Part shown: piece by piece, positions 31,931 through 41,167 of the stretch
Layout: every line of letters starts with the position of its first letter
Position numbering within the stretch: position 1 is the stretch's first letter
Assembly: GCA_019912395.1 (NCBI GenBank)
Contig: JAIOIH010000068.1
Location: forward strand, 1 to 48,377
Direction of reading: 5' to 3'
Length of the DNA stretch: 48,377 nt
Source: Flavobacteriales bacterium
GTDB lineage: Bacteria; Bacteroidota; Bacteroidia; Flavobacteriales_F; PHOS-HE28
Notes under the pieces: model-generated
Database searches by the model: none
Seen by the model: the letters and a program-made list of their open reading frames with translations, nothing else
What the model was told of the DNA's origin: nothing
Position numbers and translations under genes: made by a program

Positions 31931-33880
31931 TCAAACACTCCTAACCTCCTCCACCCCGAACCGCTTCAACGTCTGCGCGGCATTGGTCTTTTCCACATCG
32001 GTAAAGCCGTTGTCGCGGAAGATCACGCGGCAGGTCTCGGGGTTCAGTTCCTGTTTCCAGGCGCCGATGCCTTCGGCCACTTGGTTGGTGATGCCCTCGG
32101 CCAAGCAGAGGAACAAGGCACCCATGCCCACGTTGTAAACCTTCTTGCCTGCTATGCTGCGCTCCTCGATGGGCAGCGTAAGGTCCAAGCCGTATTTGAG
32201 CAGCACCTCGTAGAGCACATCGGCCTCCGTGCGGTCGGGCTTGATGTTCTCGGCGGCGCTCAGTAGGTTCTCTTGCATGCGCTCGGGGTCGCCATCCCAG
32301 GCGTTGATGTTGCTGCTATCCAGCTTGAAGGCCTTGAAGCCGGTATCCAACTTGGCCAAGCGCGCTTGCTTGTCTTGGAGTTCCTGCTCTTCCTCTTCGC
32401 TGCGCACCAACTTGGCCTGCAAGCTTTTGATCTCCGCCTCCAACTCGCCCACGATCTTTTTGCCTGCACGGCGTATGCGCTCCTTGCCGATCTCCGCTAT
32501 GGTCTTGTACCCTGCTTTGTAGGCTTCGCTCTTCTCATTCGTAGGCTCGGGCAATTGCACCTGTATGTGCCGCCGCTGCCCGCCATCCTCGGCGTTCAGC
32601 TGCATCACGGCGTGGGCGGTGGTGGCTGAGCCGGAGAAGAAGTCGAGGATGATTGTATTGTCTTCTATAAGACCCGCAATGCGAGTCATCTTTTCAATAA
32701 GCCGAACCGGCTTGGGTCCGTCGAAGAAACCATTGCCATCAAACAGTGCCTTGAACTCTTGTTTGCCTTCTTGGTTGTGGCCGACATCCTTGTACTTCCA
32801 TATTGTAGTGGGCACTACGCCACCTTCCATTTCTGCAAGAAAGCTCTTGTACCGCGGGACCGATTCGCCATTTTGACCAAACCAAATCCTATTATCCTTT
32901 CGAAGTTCTTCCAGCTTTTCCATTGAGACTGACCAACACCGACCACCAGTTGGTTCGATAATACTTCCCGAGGGAGTTGTAACAGGGTAATCGTAGGTTG
33001 CATTATAGGACTTCACTGTAAGATCGGATGAAGCCCATACACCCCGCGGGTCATTGTCCGGGTTCCCAAACCGCGCATTGTGTTGATCAGTTCTAGGCAA
33101 CTTCGTTGGACGCCATACATCCTTCTTCAATGCAACGCAAAGTAGGAAATCGTGTGTATCGGACAGCCATTTCGCATCGTTCTGCGGCGAGAACTTCTTT
33201 TCCCAAATGATAGTGCTGACATAATTGGCTCCGCCGAAAATGTTGTTCAGTAACTGAATGCAATTGTATGCTTCACTATCGTCCAAGCTGATGAACATCA
33301 CCCCATCCTCCCGCAACAAATTCCTTGCAAGCCGCAGTCGCGGGTACATCATGTTCAGCCAATTGCTGTGGTAGCGGCCATCGGTATCGCTGTTGGTGCT
33401 TAGGGTGTTGCCCTCGCTGTCCACCTGGCCGGTCTGCTCCTTGTAGTTGCGCAGGTTGTCGCGGTAGTTGTCCTTGTATACAAAGTCCTTCCCGGTGTTG
33501 TAGGGCGGGTCTATGTAGATCATCTTCACCTTGCCGGTGTAGCTCTTTTGCAGCAGCTTCAGCACCTCCAGGTTGTCGCCTTCTATGTAGAGATTCTTGG
33601 TGCTGTCCCAGTCCACGCTTTCTTCCGGGCAGGGGCGCAAGGTGCCGGTGCTGGGCTTGTGCGCTTCGCGGCGGGCCTGTGCCTTACCCGCCCACGTAAA
33701 GCGGTAGAACTCCTCGCCGCTCTCTACTTCCTCACCCAGTATTTCCTGCAAGGCGTTAAAATCCACCTTGCCTTCGGTAACCACTTCGGGGAAGAGTTCC
33801 TTGAGCCGGGCAATGTTCTCGGCCAGCAGGTCCTTGCTTTGGCTTTCGGGGTCGGTTGGGGTGATCTTGGAGATGGACAT
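31931..33880 (-). CDS. Type III site-specific DNA methyltransferase Mod (system 2)
   Basis: A 649-residue beta-class N6-adenine methyltransferase: IYIDPPYNTGKDF (121-133) precedes ILDFFSGSATTAHAV (410-424). The motif I loop reads SGSATT instead of AGSGTT in Mod1. The recognition region (about 225-395) is unrelated in detail to that of Mod1, so the two systems should see different sites. The helical segment 455-520 (EIKSLQAKLVRSEEEEQELQ) may be a dimerisation coiled coil. It follows the Dam-type gene by 38 bp. Confidence 0.92.
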   Translation of the reverse strand: MSISKITPTDPESQSKDLLAENIARLKELFPEVVTEGKVDFNALQEILGEEVESGEEFYRFTWAGKAQARREAHKPSTGTLRPCPEESVDWDSTKNLYIEGDNLEVLKLLQKSYTGKVKMIYIDPPYNTGKDFVYKDNYRDNLRNYKEQTGQVDSEGNTLSTNSDTDGRYHSNWLNMMYPRLRLARNLLREDGVMFISLDDSEAYNCIQLLNNIFGGANYVSTIIWEKKFSPQNDAKWLSDTHDFLLCVALKKDVWRPTKLPRTDQHNARFGNPDNDPRGVWASSDLTVKSYNATYDYPVTTPSGSIIEPTGGRCWSVSMEKLEELRKDNRIWFGQNGESVPRYKSFLAEMEGGVVPTTIWKYKDVGHNQEGKQEFKALFDGNGFFDGPKPVRLIEKMTRIAGLIEDNTIILDFFSGSATTAHAVMQLNAEDGGQRRHIQVQLPEPTNEKSEAYKAGYKTIAEIGKERIRRAGKKIVGELEAEIKSLQAKLVRSEEEEQELQDKQARLAKLDTGFKAFKLDSSNINAWDGDPERMQENLLSAAENIKPDRTEADVLYEVLLKYGLDLTLPIEERSIAGKKVYNVGMGALFLCLAEGITNQVAEGIGAWKQELNPETCRVIFRDNGFTDVEKTNAAQTLKRFGVEEVRSV

Positions 33881-33918
33881 ACTGCACTCTCTATTTGAAC
33901 GATTGTTTTCTATTCGCT

Positions 33919-34794
33919 TTAGCCTACCGCCTTCGTCTGTGGGATGGCCTCGTTGGGTACAACAAGATTCTGGCTGAAGAACATCACCTCGCTCCCTACG
34001 TACCGCCGTTGGGCCGTGTAATTCAGGCCATAGCTAAGCGCTTGGCTCATCTGGTACATTTCGCAGATCTCCTCCGCGTTGTCATAGGACACAACCCATG
34101 GCCACGTGAACGTTTCCTGCTGGAGCACCCTCGCGATCCGAACATGATCGTCGTGCTTGTAGTAGTTGCGGTAGAGCCCCTTCCCCTTCACATAGTAAGG
34201 TGGGTCGAGGTAGATCAACGAGCGCTCCGGCAAGAACTCCGCACAGCGGTTCAATAGTTGCTCCGAATCCACGCAGTACACGGATATGTCGTTCGCTCTA
34301 TTCGCGATCGCCTCGATGCGTGCAGCGATCATGTCCTTCCTGAAGCGGGCATCCAGCTTGTATTCCCCGCTCTGCTCCTTTCCGCCGATCACCCCGGCCT
34401 TCAGAATGCCGGAGCGGTTCGTTCTATTCATGAACAGGGTAGCAAAGCCTTTCTCCACCAAGGTCGCTTCAGTCTCCCCGCGCAGCACCGACCTCCATTG
34501 GAACCACTGATCCATGGTAATGGGGGTTGAGTCAAGCAGATCCAACAGTGCACCGGAATGCTCTGTTATGGACAGCCAAAAGGCGTGTACTGCCGGATCC
34601 AAATCGTTGATGTGGATGTGGCTGGCATGGTCGTGGAACAGCAGCTCCAAGGCCACCCCTGCGCCACCGGCATAAGGCTCCAGATAGTGGCCACCTTCCA
34701 CGCCGTTCACCTCCATCACCTTCGCGATGAAAGGAGCGAAGGGGGCCTTGCCACCGGGGTAGCGTAAGGGGCTATAGAGTCGGTTGGAGTACAT
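33919..34794 (-). CDS. Dam-family (D12 class) N6-adenine methyltransferase
   Basis: A 291-residue alpha-class MTase: SPLRYPGGKAPF (8-19), YLEPYAGGAGVALEL (37-51, motif I), FMNRTNRSGI (121-130) and LIYLDPPYYVKGKGLY (193-208, motif IV). It methylates adenine in a short sequence. It starts 2 bp after the OLD-like ATPase gene, so the two may form a unit of their own in which methylation marks self DNA and the ATPase-nuclease attacks unmarked DNA. It is one of two methyltransferases in operon 2; operon 1 has only one. Confidence 0.9.
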   Translation of the reverse strand: MYSNRLYSPLRYPGGKAPFAPFIAKVMEVNGVEGGHYLEPYAGGAGVALELLFHDHASHIHINDLDPAVHAFWLSITEHSGALLDLLDSTPITMDQWFQWRSVLRGETEATLVEKGFATLFMNRTNRSGILKAGVIGGKEQSGEYKLDARFRKDMIAARIEAIANRANDISVYCVDSEQLLNRCAEFLPERSLIYLDPPYYVKGKGLYRNYYKHDDHVRIARVLQQETFTWPWVVSYDNAEEICEMYQMSQALSYGLNYTAQRRYVGSEVMFFSQNLVVPNEAIPQTKAVG

Positions 34795-34796
34795 GG

Positions 34797-36503
34797 CTAG
34801 GCCTTCTTGAGCTTCACTTGGATCGCGGAAAGCTTCTCTGCGGGCACATTAAAACCCTTTTTCATTACGCCACGGAGCGCGGCCTCGAATTGGGACAGGA
34901 ATTGGTTGGTCGCCTCTGGATTGTTATCGACCCAGTGCTTCCAAGGATTGTATGGCTTGGTGGCGTGGCCTACGAGCTTTTGAAACTCTGGATCTTTATA
35001 GAACCGCTTGAAGATCTCACGCAATTTTTCGGCGCGTACCTTCTTGCTTTCATTCGGTTCTGATGTATACGCCAATTCGCGCTCTGTAATGTCCACTGTA
35101 TTCCCAGTGATGCGCAACTTGCTGATCACCTCAGCTGCGGACTGCTTGAAGTTCTCCCTTGAATACTGCAACTCGTTCCTCCAAAACTCGTGTCCTGCAG
35201 GCAGGTTGTACAAGTACTGGAATATCAGTCGATCAGGTGCGAGCCCGCCTGGTAGAAGGACCACTGTTTTGGGATGCTTCTTAGTGAGCAAGTGGGCCGT
35301 ATCGCCATCCAGGCAAACCACACCTCTTTCTGAAAAATCACGCACACCCGCGTTGATCAAGTTTAGATAGTTGGAGCATCCAAGGCTCACATCCCGCAGC
35401 GGAGCAATAAACTTCTTGAGCGGCTGCCGGACCATCAGGGCTGCAAAAAGATCCGCCGCTTCCTTGTCCTCAAAGTAGACGTTCACCTTGGGGAGCAACG
35501 TGTTGGTTGCAGTTGCAATGGTTTTAATGCTGATGTCCGCACTGATCTGCGCCCAGGACCAATCCTGCATTACCTGTACATCGCCGTAAGTGTTGCACAG
35601 GTAAATCGTCTTGTAGTTCTTTCTATAGACCTGACTTTGCTCGAAGGCGTATTCGATCAACGTTGGCGAATGCGAGGTCATGATAACTTGCAGGTTCATG
35701 CTCCGGCACTCGCGATCAAGGATCTTGAGGAGGTTGATCTGTGCCGCCGGGAACAGCCCGGCATCCGCCTCGTCGATCAGCAATAAGCCGCCTTTGTAGT
35801 CCGGGTATTCCTTCCTCAACTTCCTGAAGGACATCAAAGCCAGTATGATCTGCCCTGCATTGTCCTCTCCTGCGGAGACAGACTCATGATCATAGTTAGC
35901 ACCATGTGCGACAGCGGAGTTGATGGTGCCTCCCGTTCCCGTGGCAAGTGATGAACTCCGGCTCAGCAATTCATTGTTGAGCGCAATAAATTCCTCCTTG
36001 TCGTCCATGCGGTCAAGCTCAATGACCTTGTAGGTTCTATCGGCGATTGGATAAAGGCGCTTCAGGCTAAGGAAGATTACCGGATGGGTGAAGTTCCGGC
36101 TCGATTGTTCAGGGGCTGTGCTGTTGTTCCTGACCACCGGCCTTGAGTGGTTGGCCCTCTTCATCAGCTCAAGTTTTGCTGTGGCCGCCTGCCCGGAATA
36201 ACCATCGAGCAATTCAATGTTGACCTTCATGGAACCGGGCACGTCAAACTTCTTGGAGATCCGGAAGTGCTCACTGTATTGCGACTTGAAGGAGCCGCCG
36301 GCAATTTGCACAAAGGACAGTTCCTTGTCCCTTGCATAGTCCTTTTCAAAACTGAATATCTGTGCGGCGATGCCTAGTATTGAGGACTTGGAAGTGCCAT
36401 TCTTACCACACACCACCGTGATGTGGTTACCGAACTCGATATCCACATTCTCCAAGGCACGAAAATGCTCAATATGGAGCTTGTTAAGCTGGGTCTTTCC
36501 CAT
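34797..36503 (-). CDS. OLD-like AAA ATPase with TOPRIM-type C-terminus
   Basis: About 568 residues (motif numbers from the TTG two codons upstream): Walker A VVCGKNGTSKSS (32-43), signature-like SAGEDNAGQ (212-220), Walker B LLLIDEADAGLFP (242-254), switch MTSHSP (277-282). The C-terminal part has YFEDKEAADLF (345-355) and GVVCLDGDTAH (396-406), fitting the E and DxD of a TOPRIM nuclease, as in overcoming-lysogenization-defect proteins. It would couple ATP-dependent sensing of DNA to nicking. The ATG at 36503 is favoured over the TTG at 36509. A 127-bp gap without a gene separates it from DUF4391. Confidence 0.83.
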   Translation of the reverse strand: MGKTQLNKLHIEHFRALENVDIEFGNHITVVCGKNGTSKSSILGIAAQIFSFEKDYARDKELSFVQIAGGSFKSQYSEHFRISKKFDVPGSMKVNIELLDGYSGQAATAKLELMKRANHSRPVVRNNSTAPEQSSRNFTHPVIFLSLKRLYPIADRTYKVIELDRMDDKEEFIALNNELLSRSSSLATGTGGTINSAVAHGANYDHESVSAGEDNAGQIILALMSFRKLRKEYPDYKGGLLLIDEADAGLFPAAQINLLKILDRECRSMNLQVIMTSHSPTLIEYAFEQSQVYRKNYKTIYLCNTYGDVQVMQDWSWAQISADISIKTIATATNTLLPKVNVYFEDKEAADLFAALMVRQPLKKFIAPLRDVSLGCSNYLNLINAGVRDFSERGVVCLDGDTAHLLTKKHPKTVVLLPGGLAPDRLIFQYLYNLPAGHEFWRNELQYSRENFKQSAAEVISKLRITGNTVDITERELAYTSEPNESKKVRAEKLREIFKRFYKDPEFQKLVGHATKPYNPWKHWVDNNPEATNQFLSQFEAALRGVMKKGFNVPAEKLSAIQVKLKKA

Positions 36504-36630
36504 GGCCAAGGGCGTGATGTTACTACAGGTGCTGTAAAACCTTGGGCAAGGTAGCTTTCCGGAACGAACGCAGAAATAATTCGGATGGATCTGGATGCCA
36601 CTTAATGATGCAACTGGTCCGGCCGTCGTT

Positions 36631-37404
36631 TTATCCAGCTAACTTCTGCTTCAAATTCTCAACAACAGCACGCTTTTCCTGTATGGCCATATTCAGGTCC
36701 ACTTGTTCGCGCAGCGCTTGGCCCTTTTTCACTTTGGCCTTCAGCGCATGTATCTCGGCCTCCAAGGCATCGATGCGTTGTAACGCTTCGAGGTCGCTTG
36801 TACTGCGCGCACGGGTGCGCTTGCCGAAGGTGCCAGTAAGTGCGGCAGCGCGGCACTGCACAATGGCCTGCATGTAGCTGCCGTATAGCGTCCGCAGATC
36901 GGTCTTGTCCAGTTGTGCGAAGGCTAGCGCATTGAAGAAGCCTTTGGCATTGGCATCGGCATAGAGTAATGACAGTACGGGCGTTCTGAGGCTCGCCTCG
37001 ATGGTCCGCTTGCTGGCATCGTTCAGGTTGATCCGTTTAATGCTGGCGTTCACCAAGTAGTTCTCGCTATCCTGTACGAAAAGTAGCAAGGGGTACGGCA
37101 CATACTTCTGCACCATGGCCACTACCTTTTCCCCAACTTGATCCAAGCGCTCTGAGGTGCTCGTAGTGCGCAGTTCCACCGCGAACACCTGCACCTCCTC
37201 ATAGCTGTGCGTATCCGTTACATAGGCCGGAATGCTGGCCGCCTTGATGCTGGCAAGCCATTCCATGTGTTCGATGCCCTCGTTCAGCAGTTTCTTTTCG
37301 GCGACACTCAAGGTGAAGTGCTTCAGGAAGAATGCCTTGGTGAGCCGCTTCTGAAGGATGCAGTGCTCCGGCAACTGCAGTATGTCCAAGAAGTGCGGAC
37401 TCAC
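36631..37404 (-). CDS. DUF4391-family protein
   Basis: A 257-residue protein matching in style the DUF4391 family, which from general knowledge tends to lie beside helicase and methyltransferase genes of restriction-like loci; its biochemistry is unknown. The body (LPEHCILQKRLTKAFF, VQVFAVELRTTSTSERLDQV, NLNDASKRTIEASL) is alpha/beta; the last 50 residues (DALEAEIHALKAKVKKGQAL) form a coiled coil, suitable for holding a complex together. The GTG start overlaps the SNF2 helicase stop (GTGA), so the two are made together and probably interact. Confidence 0.75.
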   Translation of the reverse strand: MSPHFLDILQLPEHCILQKRLTKAFFLKHFTLSVAEKKLLNEGIEHMEWLASIKAASIPAYVTDTHSYEEVQVFAVELRTTSTSERLDQVGEKVVAMVQKYVPYPLLLFVQDSENYLVNASIKRINLNDASKRTIEASLRTPVLSLLYADANAKGFFNALAFAQLDKTDLRTLYGSYMQAIVQCRAAALTGTFGKRTRARSTSDLEALQRIDALEAEIHALKAKVKKGQALREQVDLNMAIQEKRAVVENLKQKLAG

Positions 37405-40400
37405 TTGACCATCAGATATGCGACCAGTTCCAACGAACCCTCCTCGGCCAAGCTCTTGCTGAACAGAGTGGTACCGCCGGGTGTGGCGAGGCTGTCCAGC
37501 CCTACCTCCTCCTGCACCTCCACTACTTCGGCCATGGCTTGCTTCAGCAGCGCCCGGTACTTCTCCATCTTCTTTCCGGAGCCGGTCTCCTTGTCGAATG
37601 CCGCTACGAGCTTTGGCAGCACCTTGTCATTTCCCATGCACAGCTTTCGGAAATAATCCAGCGCTGTACGGGTCTGCCGCGCGGTGAGCATTTCACTGCC
37701 GTCGGCACTCAGGTACACAAGAAAATAAGGATAGAGGATGTTGTTCCGCAGCCGCTCGGTAAAGGCGTTGCTCACATCTTTCAAGCAGAAGATCACGCCC
37801 GGCTTGATGGAGGCCAAGTTGCTCGGCACCACGGCGAAGGATGCCGGCGGCACGTTGTTCAGCGCCTCCAGTTCGGCATCGGTGCTTTTCTCCAGATCGA
37901 TCTTGAAATCGTTGAAGGTGAGGTCGGTGATGGAGATGTTCCCATGCACATCCTCCATGTCCATCACTTGGTCTTGTAGTTGCTTCAGCTGGCGCTTGCG
38001 GTACTCCAGGTCCTGCATTTCGCGGCTGTTCTGGCTGATGATGTTGTCCTCGCCGGTAGCGGATACATCCAGCATCACCATGCGGCCTTGCACGCGGGCC
38101 ACCAGATCGATGAAGCTGTCCAGCTCCATGCTGGGAAAAAAGTTCACCAATTGGATCTTCTCGTTCACCGAGCCGATGCGGTCGATGCGCCCGAAGCGCT
38201 GGATGATGCGCACCGGGTTCCAGTGGATGTCGTAGTTCACCAAGTAGTCGCAGTCCTGCAGGTTCTGCCCTTCGCTGATGCAATCGGTGCAGATGAGCAC
38301 GTCGATGGCATTGGTCTCGTCCGGGAATATCTCATTGCGCTTTTTGCTGAGCGGACTGAAGTGCGTGAGGATGCTATTGAGGTCTGCACGGCAGCCGGGC
38401 ATGTTGGTCTTGTTCACCCCCCCTCCGGTGACCAATGCGCTATAAAGACCGAACTCTTCGGTGAGCCATTGCTCCAGTTCGCGGTGCAGATAGGTGGCCG
38501 TGTCCGCGAAAGCGGTGAACACGATCACCTTCTTGTTGCCTGCGTTGATGGGGTCAGCGATCTTCTCCGTGATCAGCTCCTTCAGCTTGCGCAGTTTCGC
38601 ATCTCGCGATACGTCGATCAGCTTGATGCTACTCATCAGCTTGGTGAGCTTGTCGCGGTCCAGCTTCAGGTCCTGCTTCCAGCGGATCAGGTCCAAGTCC
38701 GGGATCAGCACCTTGGTCTTGCCGCCCACCAGCAGATCGCTCAGCTCGGTATCGTCCGGATCGATGTCGGCAATGTCGAGGTCCTGTTCCACCTCGCCGG
38801 TCTGGTGCGCCTCTAATTGTATCAGGTTCCTGTCGATCAGGTCCAACAGGTTCTGGATGGTGAGCTTGAAGGCGTGGATGGAACTCTCCAAGCGCTTCAA
38901 CAAGTTCACGCGCATCAGGTAGATCAGGCTTTCCTCCCGGTCGGCCTGCTTGAACACGGTGCCGCGTTCGGTCTCGATCGCATACTTGGCCTCGTATGCA
39001 TCCTTACGATCGGCCCGCACATATTCCAGCGGCGTATAGTAGGCTAGGGTCAACGTGCTGATCTCATCGTAGATCTCGCCGATATCCTTGAACTTCATCT
39101 GCGTGTCGATCTCCGGTTTCACGGTGATCGGCAGTAGCCGTTCCGGGAACTTCCCGATGTCGGCCATGTCGTAATACTTCTCGATATGCTTGCGGGAACG
39201 CGCGATGGTGAGCATGTCGAGGATCCGGAAGTAGGCCCCGTCCAAATTGTCCAGCAGTTCCTGCACCTGCAGCTTGTCCGGATCGGTATCGCGATACCAC
39301 TTGGTGAACTTGCGCTGGGCCTCGCGCATGATCTGGGTCACACTGTCCAAGCCGTGTACATTGAACGCGCGATCATCCCCCTCGGTGATGAAGGCGACCT
39401 GGTTCTTCAGGTCGTTCATCTTGTTGTTCACCGGGGTGGCTGAAAGCATAAGCACCTTCGTGCGCACGTTGGAGCGGATGACGTCGTTCATGAGGCGCTT
39501 ATACCGCGTCATGACATCGCGTTTCTGCGGGTTGTTCCGGAAATTGTGGCTCTCATCGATCACCACCAGATCGTAGTTGCCCCAGTTGATCATCTCCAGA
39601 TCGATGTCACCGCTCTTTCCCTTTTCACGGCTCAGGTCGGTGTGGTTCAGCACATCGTAGTTGAAGCGATCCTGCGCCAGAATGTTGCGCTTGTCATTGA
39701 GCTGGTAGATGGTCCAGTTCTCCCGCAGCTTCTTCGGCGCCAGCACGAGGATGCGGTCGTTGCGAAGCTGGTAATACTTCATGATGGCCAGCGCCTCGAA
39801 GGTCTTCCCAAGACCCACGCTGTCCGCAATGATGCAGCCGTTGTAGGTCTCTATCTTTTGGATGGCGCCGATCACGGCGTCCTTCTGGAAGTTGTAGAGC
39901 ATGTTCCAGATCTTCGAGTCCTTCAAGCCAACGCGCATCAGCTTCTCGTCGGCACGCTCGCTTACGGTGGAGTACTGGAAGATCTCGCGGACGCAGTACT
40001 TGTAGATCGATTCGCCGGTGTTGGGCCGGACCCCTTTCTGGAGTTCTTCGATGATCTGATCGTTCAGCACCTCCCTGCTGTTCTCCCACGCATTATTGAA
40101 AAGCGCCAAATACTGTTCGCTGCCGGAAGTGAAGGCATTGATCAAGATCGGTTGCGTGGATGGCAATTCCCCCAGTGTCACGCTGTTCAGTTCAAGCGGC
40201 GTCAATGAAAAGGACTCCAGTTTGCCGCCAGTTTCAAGAATGAGCACATGCTGATTGGCCACCGCACCCCTGCGGATGTCGAACTTGTCCTCGAGTAGAC
40301 CGATGACCTGTCGAATGCGGTAGGGCCTATCGAGTTCCAAGTTCAAAGACGCTTCGGCATCGCTCTGGATAAATTGGAACGGCTGCTCATCCGCCTTTCG

Positions 40401-40565
40401 GTTTAGCAACACCTTCACGCGCTTCGCCTTCTTCAGCACATCCAGCAGACCATACAGTGCAAATGCCGTGAAGTAGGAACAGCTAAGGTGTACCACCGTG
40501 TTCTCCGTGACCGCTGCGCGGATCTCTTCAATAAGCCGGGTGGTCTGGTTGTCAACTATGCGCAT
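37401..40565 (-). CDS. SNF2/SF2 helicase with degenerate N-terminal PLD domain, first gene of operon 2
   Basis: A 1054-residue protein. N-terminal 170 residues resemble a PLD half (VVHLSCSYFTAFALYGLLD, KVLLNR, then HVLILETGG where HxK has become HVL), so it is probably a catalytically dead PLD used for binding. SNF2 motor: CIIADSVGLGKTFEA (244-258), LVVIDESHNFRNN (333-345), LMLSATPVNNK, then VIVFTAFADT, LICTDCISEGQNL and IIQRFGRIDRIGS in the second RecA domain. It should translocate on duplex DNA. The start at 40565 (MRIVDNQTTRLIEE) overlaps the leader ORF. Operon 1 has a UvrD helicase in the same lead position. Confidence 0.9.
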   Translation of the reverse strand: MRIVDNQTTRLIEEIRAAVTENTVVHLSCSYFTAFALYGLLDVLKKAKRVKVLLNRKADEQPFQFIQSDAEASLNLELDRPYRIRQVIGLLEDKFDIRRGAVANQHVLILETGGKLESFSLTPLELNSVTLGELPSTQPILINAFTSGSEQYLALFNNAWENSREVLNDQIIEELQKGVRPNTGESIYKYCVREIFQYSTVSERADEKLMRVGLKDSKIWNMLYNFQKDAVIGAIQKIETYNGCIIADSVGLGKTFEALAIMKYYQLRNDRILVLAPKKLRENWTIYQLNDKRNILAQDRFNYDVLNHTDLSREKGKSGDIDLEMINWGNYDLVVIDESHNFRNNPQKRDVMTRYKRLMNDVIRSNVRTKVLMLSATPVNNKMNDLKNQVAFITEGDDRAFNVHGLDSVTQIMREAQRKFTKWYRDTDPDKLQVQELLDNLDGAYFRILDMLTIARSRKHIEKYYDMADIGKFPERLLPITVKPEIDTQMKFKDIGEIYDEISTLTLAYYTPLEYVRADRKDAYEAKYAIETERGTVFKQADREESLIYLMRVNLLKRLESSIHAFKLTIQNLLDLIDRNLIQLEAHQTGEVEQDLDIADIDPDDTELSDLLVGGKTKVLIPDLDLIRWKQDLKLDRDKLTKLMSSIKLIDVSRDAKLRKLKELITEKIADPINAGNKKVIVFTAFADTATYLHRELEQWLTEEFGLYSALVTGGGVNKTNMPGCRADLNSILTHFSPLSKKRNEIFPDETNAIDVLICTDCISEGQNLQDCDYLVNYDIHWNPVRIIQRFGRIDRIGSVNEKIQLVNFFPSMELDSFIDLVARVQGRMVMLDVSATGEDNIISQNSREMQDLEYRKRQLKQLQDQVMDMEDVHGNISITDLTFNDFKIDLEKSTDAELEALNNVPPASFAVVPSNLASIKPGVIFCLKDVSNAFTERLRNNILYPYFLVYLSADGSEMLTARQTRTALDYFRKLCMGNDKVLPKLVAAFDKETGSGKKMEKYRALLKQAMAEVVEVQEEVGLDSLATPGGTTLFSKSLAEEGSLELVAYLMVK

Positions 40566-40588
40566 GGGAGGATGTTGCTGGTGGGCAT
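40556..40588 (-). promoter_or_regulatory. Upstream ORF 'MPTS...' in the operon 2 leader
   Basis: A 10-codon ORF, MPTSNILPCA, whose stop lies just inside the SNF2 helicase gene, so the helicase ATG (40563-40565) falls within it. The first four codons equal those of the upstream ORF before UvrD. Termination-reinitiation coupling is plausible. Confidence 0.35.
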
Positions 40589-40650
40589 TGCGGTGACAAA
40601 GTACCAAATGCCTGAATGCGCCTGGATGCCAACACCACCAAATGGCCTAA
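40570..40650 (-). promoter_or_regulatory. Shared operon leader, copy 2, with candidate promoter
   Basis: Matches 20889-20980. The minus strand reads GCGCATTCAGGCA, TTTGGTACTTTGT, then CAATGCCCACCAGC. The TACTTTG box (40597-40603) is 32 nt before the SNF2 helicase ATG. Confidence 0.45.
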
Positions 40651-41167
40651 AAACCAGCCCCACCGCAAGCCCAACCCGGCCAAAAGCCAAGGAGCCGAGG
40701 CCGGGAACCAAGGGCCTGCACCCGCCTGAATGCCGGAATGCCAAAAGGCCTGGACCGAACGCGCCGAACGCCTTTCCGCTCTGCGGCCTTGAGCCCGGGG
40801 CCGATAGCCGACCCCCGCCCCGCCGGTCGGGGATCATTCTTCACCCCTGGGAAGCTCCACCTAAATGGATATTGTGGGAGCCGCGGGCCGCATGGATCTG
40901 GGGGTTTTGGGGAACGACCGGGTGCCTTCCAGGTGCCGCGGATCGTTGAAAACGGTAATTCGTGGTGCGCGCGCACCCTCAGCGCTGCGTTGCATCCCTA
41001 CGGGGGCGGGCTTTTGCGGGTTTTTCATCGCCGGTCGCCCCGGCGGCGTGGATCGTGGATAAGTAGGCTGGGCCCAAGTAGGAGGCCCTTCGACAAAGCG
41101 ATGGAAATTTACACATGCTGAATACCGCAGTGCCACATGTGGCGCCGGCAAGCGGGAACGCCGACGA
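40651..41167. other. Spacer between the island and the LuxR-type gene
   Basis: No gene seen. The left part repeats the 'cctgaatgccggaatgcc' motif of the operon leader (40728-40745). The right part is GC-rich with no clear promoter box ahead of the plus-strand regulator gene. It marks the right edge of the defence island and the switch of coding strand. Confidence 0.45.

Noticed and set aside
36374-36630. Small gene between DUF4391 and the OLD-like gene
   Set aside because: The open frame continues into the OLD gene in another frame and shows no recognisable sequence.
37401-40565. DISARM or BREX system
   Set aside because: An SNF2/PLD helicase and methylases are present, but no DUF1998, BrxC, PglZ or Lon-like gene accompanies them.
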